The position numbers were made by a program, and so were the translations under genes. Positions 1-5,687 of a stretch of DNA of 8,540 nucleotides are shown here, piece by piece. The notes below the pieces were generated by a model that saw only the letters and a list, made by a program, of their open reading frames with translations, made no database searches and was not told the DNA's origin. Source of the DNA: an uncultured Atopobiaceae bacterium (lineage in GTDB: Bacteria; Actinomycetota; Coriobacteriia; Coriobacteriales; Atopobiaceae). Numbering within the stretch: position 1 is the first letter of the stretch; every line of letters begins with the position of its first letter. The stretch covers positions 1 to 8,540 of the forward strand of contig CALUJT010000084.1 in the NCBI GenBank assembly GCA_944321005.1, given 5' to 3'.

Positions 1-825
1 ATGAAGGCCGAGGGCATCGAGTACGACGAGCGCATGGAGCGCCTGCAGGAGGTCACGTGGCCCAAGCCGCTCGAGGAGCTGCTGGATGCCGCGTTTGCCG
101 AGTACTGCGAGAAGGTTCCCTGGGCGCGCGACTTTGCGCTCAGCCCCAAGTCCATCCTGCGCGACATGGTGGAGACCGCGAGCGACTTCAAGGAGTACGT
201 GGGCCGCTACAACATCGCGCGCTCCGAGGGGCTCCTCCTGCGCTACCTCTCCGAGGCGTTCCGCGCGCTCGACCGCACCGTCCCGCTGGACAAGCGCGAC
301 GAGCGCCTGCGCGACATCATCGCGTGGCTGGGCCTGGTGGTGCGCACGGTGGACTCCTCGCTCGTGGACGAGTGGGCGGCCGCCGGGGAGGGCTCCTCGG
401 AGGGGCTCGACGCCGCGCCGCCCGCCGCGGACGAGGTCGTGCGCGACCGTCGCGGTCTCACGCTGCTCGTGCGCAACGCCCTCTTCGCCCGCGTGCGGCT
501 CGCCGCCTTTGGTCGCACGGACGAGCTCGGCAAGCTCGACGCCGACTGGGGATGGCGCGCGCCCGTGTGGCAGCGCGCCCTCGACCGCTTCTACGAGGAG
601 CACGAGGAAATCGTCCTGGACGGGGACGCGCGCAGCGCCGCGTACTACACCATCGACGAGAGTGACGAGCGCTCGGGCCACGTCTGGCACGTGCACCAGG
701 TCTTCCGCGACTCCGACGACGACCGCGACTTCGGCATCTGGGGCGACGTCGACCTCGACGCCACGCAGGACGAGGGCGCCGTGGTGTTCTCGTCCTACCG
801 CGTGGGCTTCGTGGACGACGAGTAG
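1..825 (+). CDS. Superfamily II RNA helicase, C-terminal DUF3516 region (5' partial)
   Basis: The frame is open from base 1 to a TAG at 823-825 and encodes 274 residues. The text matches the DUF3516 tail found at the C-terminus of actinobacterial DEAD/DEAH-box (superfamily II) RNA helicases: the EGIEYDERMERLQEVTWPKP stretch (residues 4-23), a LSPKSILRDM segment, YNIARSEGLLLRYLSEAFRAL, and DSSLVDEW, followed by a C-terminal half containing LLVRNALFARV. In that family these segments come after the two RecA-like motor domains, which would lie upstream of this window. The ATG at base 1 is therefore almost certainly an internal methionine, and no ribosome binding site can be assessed. The helicase would act in the cytoplasm on RNA, probably in RNA processing or decay, though the exact substrate is not known to me. 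The end is acidic (GFVDDE). The gene is followed by a palindromic element beginning 30 bases downstream. Confidence 0.85.
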   Translation: MKAEGIEYDERMERLQEVTWPKPLEELLDAAFAEYCEKVPWARDFALSPKSILRDMVETASDFKEYVGRYNIARSEGLLLRYLSEAFRALDRTVPLDKRDERLRDIIAWLGLVVRTVDSSLVDEWAAAGEGSSEGLDAAPPAADEVVRDRRGLTLLVRNALFARVRLAAFGRTDELGKLDADWGWRAPVWQRALDRFYEEHEEIVLDGDARSAAYYTIDESDERSGHVWHVHQVFRDSDDDRDFGIWGDVDLDATQDEGAVVFSSYRVGFVDDE

Positions 826-855
826 GGCTGCGGGCACCGTTGGGACACCAACTCT

Positions 856-988
856 AAAATTGTAGGCAGTTTTTTCGAAGACCCCCTTCTATCGGCAGAC
901 TCCCGTACGCAAACCTGCAGGTAGAACGATTGCCACATCAGCAATACTCGAGGGCCTTCGGAAAAACTGCCTACAATTTTCGAGCTCG
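856..988. repeat. Palindromic (MITE-like) intergenic element, copy 1
   Basis: A 25-base left arm (856-880) and right arm (956-980) are inverted repeats matching at 24 of 25 positions. The core is AATTGTAGGCAGTTTTT on the left and its complement on the right, and 75 bases separate the arms. The right arm is followed directly by the 8-base palindrome CGAGCTCG (981-988). The interior holds a small hairpin ATTGC/GCAAT (929-945) and no credible gene. The element sits between the helicase stop (825) and the stop of the minus-strand gene (991-993), so it separates two convergent genes. In RNA it could fold into a long stem and act as a two-way terminator, since the stem ends in runs of T on either strand. 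Copy 2 at about 2133-2266 shares the termini. Calling it MITE-like is inference, as no target-site duplication was identified. Confidence 0.7.
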
Positions 989-990
989 GC

Positions 991-1968
991 TCAAGGACAA
1001 AACATCCGTTTATTTTTATCGGTCAAGAGGGCGTACAGGTCTTTCTGAGCGGCCTTTTCCCGATCGTCGAACTCACGCTGCTCGATGCCAAAGCGCTCCC
1101 TCACCATCCAGATGAACGTCTCGAACTTGTCGAACGTATTGGTCTGGCCCCAAGTTGCCGAAACCGTCTTCACCCCCATTGCCTCGAGCACGTTTCTTCT
1201 TGCCTGAGTGTGATCCAACCGATACTTTCCCGTGTGGAACGCGTAGCTGTCGTACTCCACATCTCCCTTGACGGACGGCATGTAGATGTCACCCCGTACG
1301 TATGACTTGTCGATGAGGGTCTGGAGCCTCTCGTCCACCTCAATGCGCTGGTTTACGGAAATCGGGGGAAAATCCCAGCCTCCGAGCTCGGGAGGAAGGG
1401 AAAACGCCAGCATGAGGAGCACCTCCATCGGAGATGCCGCAGAGGGGATGACGTATTCAAGCGCTCGCATGGCGGGAACGGCGCCGTATGCCCCCTTCGC
1501 GGCATCAAGAAACGACCTTATGTCCCCCGGGTCCGTCAAGGGGCTTCGCTCTCCGACGTATCCCCTGCCCTCGTCCTCAATGGAAAAGCCCCCGCAAAGA
1601 TAGCACCCGATCTCGACCGTCTCGATGAGAGGACGACGCCCTGCCATCTGGAGATAGGTAAACTCCGGCGAGCTTATTCTGTTGGAGCCCCAGAGCTCGT
1701 TGAATGAGCCCTGGGGCACCGCGCGGCTCCAGACGTGTGTTACCACGCTCTTGTGCCCCCGAGCGCAGCTCCGATTGGGAACCAGAAGATGGAGCGGGTC
1801 CTTCGGAGAATAGCCGAAAGGAAGCCCCGCGCACTTGACCTCCTTCATCGAGGCAGTGGCGAAGGCCAGGCTCTTGTCCGGGACTCCGTCTGGGAAGGCT
1901 TCGTCCTGTGTCTTGGTGAGCCAGTACCGCAGAGCGGACTGATGGCTGAGATATAGCGTCATTGGCAT
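991..1968 (-). CDS. Putative DUF559/Vsr-like nuclease-fold protein, AbiEi-like family
   Basis: A 325-residue protein of unestablished function. What can be seen: a central segment ISSPEFTYLQMAG (98-110) followed by VEIGCYLCGGF (118-128, with Cys122 and Cys125), then SPMEVLLMLAFSLPPELGGW (179-198), and a C-terminal block with D227 (GDIYMP), E238-Y-D240 and H245. That block is followed by an RRN (257-259) and a hydrophobic GVKTVSATW strand. The C-terminal pattern (D, then E-x-D, then H and a basic helix) resembles DUF559/Vsr-type restriction-endonuclease-like domains. The whole layout resembles AbiEi-antitoxin-like proteins, often left as hypothetical, in actinobacteria. No partner toxin gene lies next to it. 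Start: ATG at 1966-1968 has GGAGAGGAG directly upstream; an ATG two codons later (1960-1962) is spaced equally well from the same purine tract. Base composition is visibly lower in GC than in the neighbours and palindromic elements lie on both sides, which suggests horizontal acquisition. Nuclease activity is inference; the canonical lysine after the E-x position is replaced by D. Confidence 0.7.
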   Translation of the reverse strand: MPMTLYLSHQSALRYWLTKTQDEAFPDGVPDKSLAFATASMKEVKCAGLPFGYSPKDPLHLLVPNRSCARGHKSVVTHVWSRAVPQGSFNELWGSNRISSPEFTYLQMAGRRPLIETVEIGCYLCGGFSIEDEGRGYVGERSPLTDPGDIRSFLDAAKGAYGAVPAMRALEYVIPSAASPMEVLLMLAFSLPPELGGWDFPPISVNQRIEVDERLQTLIDKSYVRGDIYMPSVKGDVEYDSYAFHTGKYRLDHTQARRNVLEAMGVKTVSATWGQTNTFDKFETFIWMVRERFGIEQREFDDREKAAQKDLYALLTDKNKRMFCP

Positions 1969-1998
1969 CTCCTCTCCAAGATTGTGAAGAGAGATGCT

Positions 1999-2027
1999 AT
2001 CTATAACTAGAATTAGATGTCTATCAA
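1999..2027 (-). promoter_or_regulatory. Candidate sigma-70-type promoter for the nuclease-like gene
   Basis: On the minus strand, TTGATA (2022-2027) matches the -35 consensus at five of six positions. It is followed after 16 bases by TATAGAT (1999-2005), a -10-like hexamer. The predicted start of transcription would lie near 1992, about 25 bases before the ATG at 1968. The surrounding stretch is AT-rich, unlike most of the window. Assigned by eye only. Confidence 0.5.
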
Positions 2028-2132
2028 TTAACTTACACGATTCTTCATGCCCTGCTCAGATATATCGGAGGCGATGCGGATAATGTGAAGAGGGCCGGCC
2101 CAATCGGCAGGCGGCATCAATTGCCCCCCGAG

Positions 2133-2266
2133 CGAAATTGTCAGCAGTTTTTTGAAGGTCGCCGAGATACGACTCGCCCAACAACTCCCCTACCTGCTCA
2201 TTAATTACGGAAAGCGGGAGGCTACTAGGCCTCCCGCTATAAAACTGCTGACAATATTCGAATTCG
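2133..2266. repeat. Palindromic (MITE-like) intergenic element, copy 2
   Basis: The left arm ATTGTCAGCAGTTTT (2137-2151) is the exact reverse complement of the right arm (2241-2255), and the palindrome CGAATTCG follows at 2259-2266. The overall size and layout match copy 1 at 856-988: the same ATTGT..GCAGTTTT termini, arms about 100 bases apart, and a CGA..TCG palindrome after the right arm. The two arm bases that differ from copy 1 (AG versus CA) differ in complementary fashion on the right arm (CT versus TG). The interior is unrelated in sequence and carries a GC-rich hairpin at 2213-2238. The element lies between the DUF362 gene and the promoter of the nuclease-like gene. Confidence 0.7.
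2213..2238 (-). terminator. Hairpin, probable terminator of the DUF362 gene
   Basis: A perfect 10-bp stem (2213-2222 with 2229-2238, GC-rich, AGCGGGAGGC type) with a 6-base loop lies about 50 bases past the stop of the minus-strand DUF362 gene. Read on the minus strand it is followed by TTTCCGTAATTAAT, a weak T-rich tail. On the plus strand it is followed by ATAAAAC, which does not fit a terminator. The minus-strand role is therefore preferred. It is contained inside palindromic element copy 2. Confidence 0.55.
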
Positions 2267-2289
2267 AGGCCCGGAGCCCCTGAGGTGCG

Positions 2290-3291
2290 CTACCCCTCGA
2301 ACGGCACCACGTGGGCGACCGCGTCGGCCGGCTGGATGCGCGCGCCGCCGTTGTCGAGGTCCACGAGCACGTAGCGGTTGTTGCCCATGCCGAGCTCCCT
2401 CATGTAGGAGAGCTGACGCAGGCCGTGACGCGTCTCCATGCGCTCCACGAGGGCGTGGCGGTCCTCCTCCTTCATGGCATACACGAGGTCGACGCACGCC
2501 TGGTCAACCGCCAAGATGTCCGTGGAGGCGAGGATGCCCACGTTGGGCGTGACCACGGGCTCGGCCGCTGTTCCCTCGCAGTCGCAGGAGACGGACATGT
2601 TGCGCATCACGTTCACGAAGGTGATCTGCCTGCCGAAGTGGTCGCACACCGCCTTGGCGGACTCCATCATGCGCTCCATGAACTCCTCGTCCGAGATGTC
2701 CCACATGTCGTCCGAGCCGGGCGTGGTGTGGATCTCCCTCTTGCCGACCTTGCCGTCCGCGCAGCCGATGCCGATGTTCTTGGCCGAGCCGCCAAAGCCT
2801 CCCTTGGTGTGCCCCTTGAAGTGCGTGAGCACGACGAGCGAGTCGTAGTTGGCCAGGTGCGAGCCCATGTGCACCTCATCGAACCACTTGCCGCCCGCCA
2901 CGGGAAGGGGCGTGGCACCCTCCTCGTCCAGGATGTCCACGGGAGCGAAGGTCCAGCCGTTGACCTCGAGGGTCGCACGGTGCTTCTCGGTGGTGTCGCG
3001 ATCTCCAGCGTAGTAGCTGTTGGTCTCCACGATGGTGGCGTCCGGAAGGTCTGCCTCCAGGAGCTCGGCCACCCACGGGCGCGGGATGATGTTGGGGCCG
3101 TGCTGCTCCCCGGTGTGCAGCTTCACGGCCACCTTGCCGTCAATCCCGCCACTCACCTGCTCGTAAGCGCGGCGCAGACCCTCCGCGGAGAGGTCGCGCG
3201 TGAAGTAGACGATCGACTCGTTGCCCATGCGCTCCGCGTAGGGCACGTAGCGCTCGCCGCCGGTTCCGGGCTGGGGGTTCTTCTCGGCCAT
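2290..3291 (-). CDS. DUF362 domain-containing protein
   Basis: A 333-residue protein whose text fits the DUF362 family from end to end: VAVKLHTGE (54-62), ETNSYYAGDRDTTEKH (89-104), HFKGHTKGGFGGSAKNIG (157-174) ending in IGC (175-177), SCDCEG (235-240) and the C-terminal VGILASTDILAVDQACVDLV (251-270). Some family members carry an extra ferredoxin domain with two 4Fe-4S clusters. No such cysteine pattern is present here, so this is the ferredoxin-less form. The biochemical role of the family is not firmly established. The conserved Cys177, Cys236 and Cys238 could bind a metal or cluster, which is inference. No signal peptide or membrane segment is seen, so it is likely cytoplasmic. Start: ATG 3289-3291 is preceded by GGGAGG with a 4-base gap. 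A second Met at residue 22 is closer to where many homologues begin but lacks a comparable site. The gene is transcribed alone, divergent from the helD-like gene. Confidence 0.85.
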   Translation of the reverse strand: MAEKNPQPGTGGERYVPYAERMGNESIVYFTRDLSAEGLRRAYEQVSGGIDGKVAVKLHTGEQHGPNIIPRPWVAELLEADLPDATIVETNSYYAGDRDTTEKHRATLEVNGWTFAPVDILDEEGATPLPVAGGKWFDEVHMGSHLANYDSLVVLTHFKGHTKGGFGGSAKNIGIGCADGKVGKREIHTTPGSDDMWDISDEEFMERMMESAKAVCDHFGRQITFVNVMRNMSVSCDCEGTAAEPVVTPNVGILASTDILAVDQACVDLVYAMKEEDRHALVERMETRHGLRQLSYMRELGMGNNRYVLVDLDNGGARIQPADAVAHVVPFEG

Positions 3292-3325
3292 GACGCCTCC
3301 CGTCTTTAGAGTTTCCGTGACTCGT

Positions 3326-3331
3326 AGTATA
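3326..3331 (-). promoter_or_regulatory. Candidate -10 element for the DUF362 gene
   Basis: Minus-strand TATACT (3326-3331) lies in the gap between the divergent DUF362 and HelD-like genes, 35 bases before the DUF362 ATG. No convincing -35 hexamer is seen at 16 to 18 bases upstream. The shared 187-base gap (3292-3478) must hold both promoters. For the plus strand I saw only weak AT-rich candidates around 3434-3445. Confidence 0.3.
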
Positions 3332-3478
3332 AACTTTGGAGACGTTACGTTGCTTGTTTTCTGCCGAGAAGAACGTCAGGCGCCGCCAGCCCCGTCCCTC
3401 TCGCCCCGCCTGTACGCGGGCGCCGGGATGCCGTACCATTAATAACTCGATATTCCGCGCGGCGGCAGGAGGAGGCAC

Positions 3479-5605
3479 ATGGCCGAGAACGTCGAGGGCG
3501 TCCAGGGCGCCCACGCTGACGACCCGATCTTCCAGCAGGAGCAGGCCCACCTCACGGAGCTCTACGCCAAGCTCCTCCAGATCAGGGACGACCTCACCGA
3601 GGAGCTCGGCGCCGGCGAGGCAAGCGCGCGCCAGGACCTCATAGACATGTCCGAGGAGGTGCGCCTGGACTTTGGCGGCGCGGACGAGACCATCGAGACG
3701 CTCGCCGCGATCGAGGGCCTCAACGCCGTCATCGACGCCTACAACCAGCACCACGACTTCAACGTTGACAAGCTCCGCCGCGTGATGCTCCTGCTGCTGC
3801 AGCCCTACTTCGCCAAGGTCACGCTCGAGATGCGCCCGGGCCGACCGCCGCGCGACGTCTACATCGGCGCCGCCGGCATGACCGACGAGCGAAGCCGTCC
3901 CCTCGTGGTGGACTGGCGCTCCCCCGTGGCGGAGACCTACTACAACCAGCAGATGGGCCCCACGAGCTACGACGTCGACGGGAAGACCCGCACCGTGAAC
4001 CTCCTGCTGCGCCGCCAGTTCGACATCGTGCGCGACCAGCTCAACATGTACTTCGACACCACGGTGGCCATCCAGGACTCCCTGCTGCTCGGCGCCCTCA
4101 AGAAGCACCACACGGAGAAGCTCCAGGCCATCACCGCCACCATCCAGCGCGAGCAGAACGAGGTCGTGCGCCACGAGGACGTGCCGGCGCTGCTGGTCAA
4201 CGGCATCGCGGGCTCCGGCAAGACGTCGGTTCTGCTGCAGCGCATCGCGTTTCTCCTCTACCAGGAGCGCAAGACGCTCGACCCCAGCCAGGTGTGGCTC
4301 TTCACGCCCAACAGCGTCTTCGAGAACTACATCGACACCGTGCTGCCCTCCATGGGCGAGGCCAACCCCCAGACCTTCACCTGGCGCGCGTTCGTGGAGG
4401 CGCAGGGCGCCGGCGAGCGGGACCTCGGCCTCGACACCCCGCCCGAGGCGCTTCGGCGCATAGACGCCGCCGCGGGAGTCCTCGAGCTCGAGCCGGACGA
4501 CCTGCGCGAGATTCGCCTCGACGGGGAGATCCTTCTCAAGCTGGGCCAGGTGCAGGGCGCCGTCCAGAAGTTCTCGCAGTTCCCGGTGGGACCACGCTTC
4601 ACGGCGCTCGTGAAGGACGAGCTCCACGACCGCCTGGAGCGTCGCTTCACGCAGATGGCCAAGGACGAGGAGCTGCAGGAGGAGATGCTCGGCATGGACG
4701 TCGAGCAGCAGGTCGAGGTCTTTGGCGAGACCATCTCCCCCGAGGACGAGGCCCAGACCGTCGAGTACGCGCGCAGGCTGGTGGAATCGCGCTACGCCGC
4801 CGCGCACGACAAGATCGAGCGCCTGTCCTGGCTGCGCTTCGACCGCATTGGCATGCGCGTCCTGGGCAAGGGCGCCATCTCCGCCACCGAGTGGCTCTAC
4901 CTGCGGCTCCTCTTCACCGGCACCGGCGAGAGGGACGCGCGCTTCGTCATGGTGGACGAGGTGCAGGACTACACCGAGGCCCAGCTCATGGTGCTCGCCA
5001 AGCACTTCTCGCGCGCACACTTCCTGCTGCTGGGAGACGAGCACCAGGCCATCTTCGAGGGGACCGCGTCCTTTGGCCGCATCGCGGAGATCTTCCGCGA
5101 GACCCACGGCAGCGTGGACGAGTGCCGCCTGCTCACGAGCTACCGCTCCTCCCCGGAGATCACCGCGCTCTTCACCGGTCTTCTCGAGAAGGACGAGCAG
5201 CTGCGCCTCACCTCCGTCCAGCGTGCCGGCGTGGAGCCCGTGATTCGCGCGTTCTCCGAGAAGGACGAGTACCTCGCCGCCCTGCGCGCCGCGGCGGCCG
5301 AGCCGGGCGAGGGCCTCACCGCCGTCATCGCCGAGTCCGACGCCCGCGTGAGCTGGCTCTCCAAGCAGCTCGGCGACGCCGTCCTCACGGTTGGCAGCAA
5401 CACGGGGCTGCCCGCGACGGGCGTGGTGCTCCTCCCCCTGCGCGTGGCCAAGGGCCTCGAGTTCGACCACGTCATCGTGCCGGACGCCCAGGCCGAGGTC
5501 TACCCGGACACGCCGCTCGCGCGCCGGCGCCTCTACACCGCGCTCTCCCGCGCGATGCACCGCGTGACCGTGCTGGCCCAGGGGCCGCTCACCCCGCTGC
5601 TGTGA
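3479..5605 (+). CDS. helD: HelD-like superfamily 1 helicase (RNA polymerase recycling motor)
   Basis: A 708-residue UvrD/Rep-type ATPase. The N-terminus (about 10-60) is charged and helical, fitting the coiled-coil arm that HelD inserts into the RNA polymerase secondary channel. Next come VYIGAAGMTDE (127-137) and VVDWRSPVAETYY (143-155), a block characteristic of HelD. The motor motifs follow: Walker A GIAGSGKT (242-249), Walker B VDEVQD (492-497), GDEHQ (519-523), SYRSS (554-558), VAKGLEFDHV (656-665) and the arginine-finger motif YTALSRA (686-692). In Bacillus and mycobacteria HelD uses ATP to release RNA polymerase from stalled or post-termination complexes; that role here rests on family membership. 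The length is slightly below that of the B. subtilis protein. Start: ATG 3479 lies 6 bases after AGGAGG. The gene is followed by an inverted repeat 3 bases past the TGA, and the next gene begins 82 bases on. An alternative is a UvrD-like DNA helicase, but the VVDWRSP block argues for HelD. Confidence 0.85.
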   Translation: MAENVEGVQGAHADDPIFQQEQAHLTELYAKLLQIRDDLTEELGAGEASARQDLIDMSEEVRLDFGGADETIETLAAIEGLNAVIDAYNQHHDFNVDKLRRVMLLLLQPYFAKVTLEMRPGRPPRDVYIGAAGMTDERSRPLVVDWRSPVAETYYNQQMGPTSYDVDGKTRTVNLLLRRQFDIVRDQLNMYFDTTVAIQDSLLLGALKKHHTEKLQAITATIQREQNEVVRHEDVPALLVNGIAGSGKTSVLLQRIAFLLYQERKTLDPSQVWLFTPNSVFENYIDTVLPSMGEANPQTFTWRAFVEAQGAGERDLGLDTPPEALRRIDAAAGVLELEPDDLREIRLDGEILLKLGQVQGAVQKFSQFPVGPRFTALVKDELHDRLERRFTQMAKDEELQEEMLGMDVEQQVEVFGETISPEDEAQTVEYARRLVESRYAAAHDKIERLSWLRFDRIGMRVLGKGAISATEWLYLRLLFTGTGERDARFVMVDEVQDYTEAQLMVLAKHFSRAHFLLLGDEHQAIFEGTASFGRIAEIFRETHGSVDECRLLTSYRSSPEITALFTGLLEKDEQLRLTSVQRAGVEPVIRAFSEKDEYLAALRAAAAEPGEGLTAVIAESDARVSWLSKQLGDAVLTVGSNTGLPATGVVLLPLRVAKGLEFDHVIVPDAQAEVYPDTPLARRRLYTALSRAMHRVTVLAQGPLTPLL

Positions 5606-5608
5606 GCC

Positions 5609-5645
5609 GTTCTGTGAATTGGGGACAGTCCCCGATTCACAGAAC
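5609..5645. repeat. Near-perfect 18-bp inverted repeat after the HelD-like gene
   Basis: Bases 5609-5626 pair with 5628-5645 at 17 of 18 positions; the one exception is T against G, which still pairs in RNA. The top of the stem is GGGGACAGTCCCC, leaving a very tight loop. The stem starts 3 bases after the HelD-like stop codon and ends 42 bases before the next ATG. No T-run follows (GTGAGACAATG), so it is not a classical intrinsic terminator. It could block 3' exonuclease decay of the HelD-like mRNA or be a REP-type repeat. The segment AATTGGGGAC recurs after engB (8469-8478). Confidence 0.7.
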
Positions 5646-5677
5646 GTGAGACAATGGGGCAACATCCGGCGCATGCG

Positions 5678-5683
5678 AGGAGG
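5678..5683 (+). promoter_or_regulatory. Ribosome binding site that fixes the AlbA_2 gene start
   Basis: AGGAGG lies 4 bases before ATG 5688. The reading frame stays open upstream to a TTG at 5619, but that codon is inside the inverted repeat 5609-5645 and has no comparable site. The strong site selects the downstream ATG. Confidence 0.75.
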
Positions 5684-5687
5684 AACC

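Larger units (their letters stand above)
1969..2289. other. Intergenic stretch between the nuclease-like gene and the DUF362 gene
   Basis: These 321 bases hold no credible gene. From the left they contain the ribosome binding site and promoter of the minus-strand nuclease-like gene, about 100 bases with nothing recognisable (2030-2130), then palindromic element copy 2 with its internal hairpin. The final 20 or so bases before the DUF362 stop codon (2290-2292) show nothing specific. The AT-rich composition of the first 70 bases matches the low-GC gene rather than the high-GC neighbours. Confidence 0.6.

Noticed and set aside
1..3. ATG at base 1 as the true start of the first gene
   Set aside because: The protein begins in the middle of a family-typical sequence (DUF3516 tail of a much longer helicase), so the start lies outside the window.
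856..2266. Composite transposon or insertion sequence
   Set aside because: No transposase or DDE/Y1-type protein is encoded between the elements. The repeats are kept as a MITE-like observation only.
856..2266. CRISPR array
   Set aside because: There are only two pairs of inverted arms with unequal distances and no series of direct repeats or spacers.
2311..3309. 332-codon plus-strand open frame
   Set aside because: It is the antisense shadow of the DUF362 gene, which has a clear family match and ribosome binding site.
5619..5687. Upstream TTG start for the AlbA_2 gene
   Set aside because: The codon lies within the inverted repeat and lacks a binding site, whereas AGGAGG precedes the ATG at 5688.
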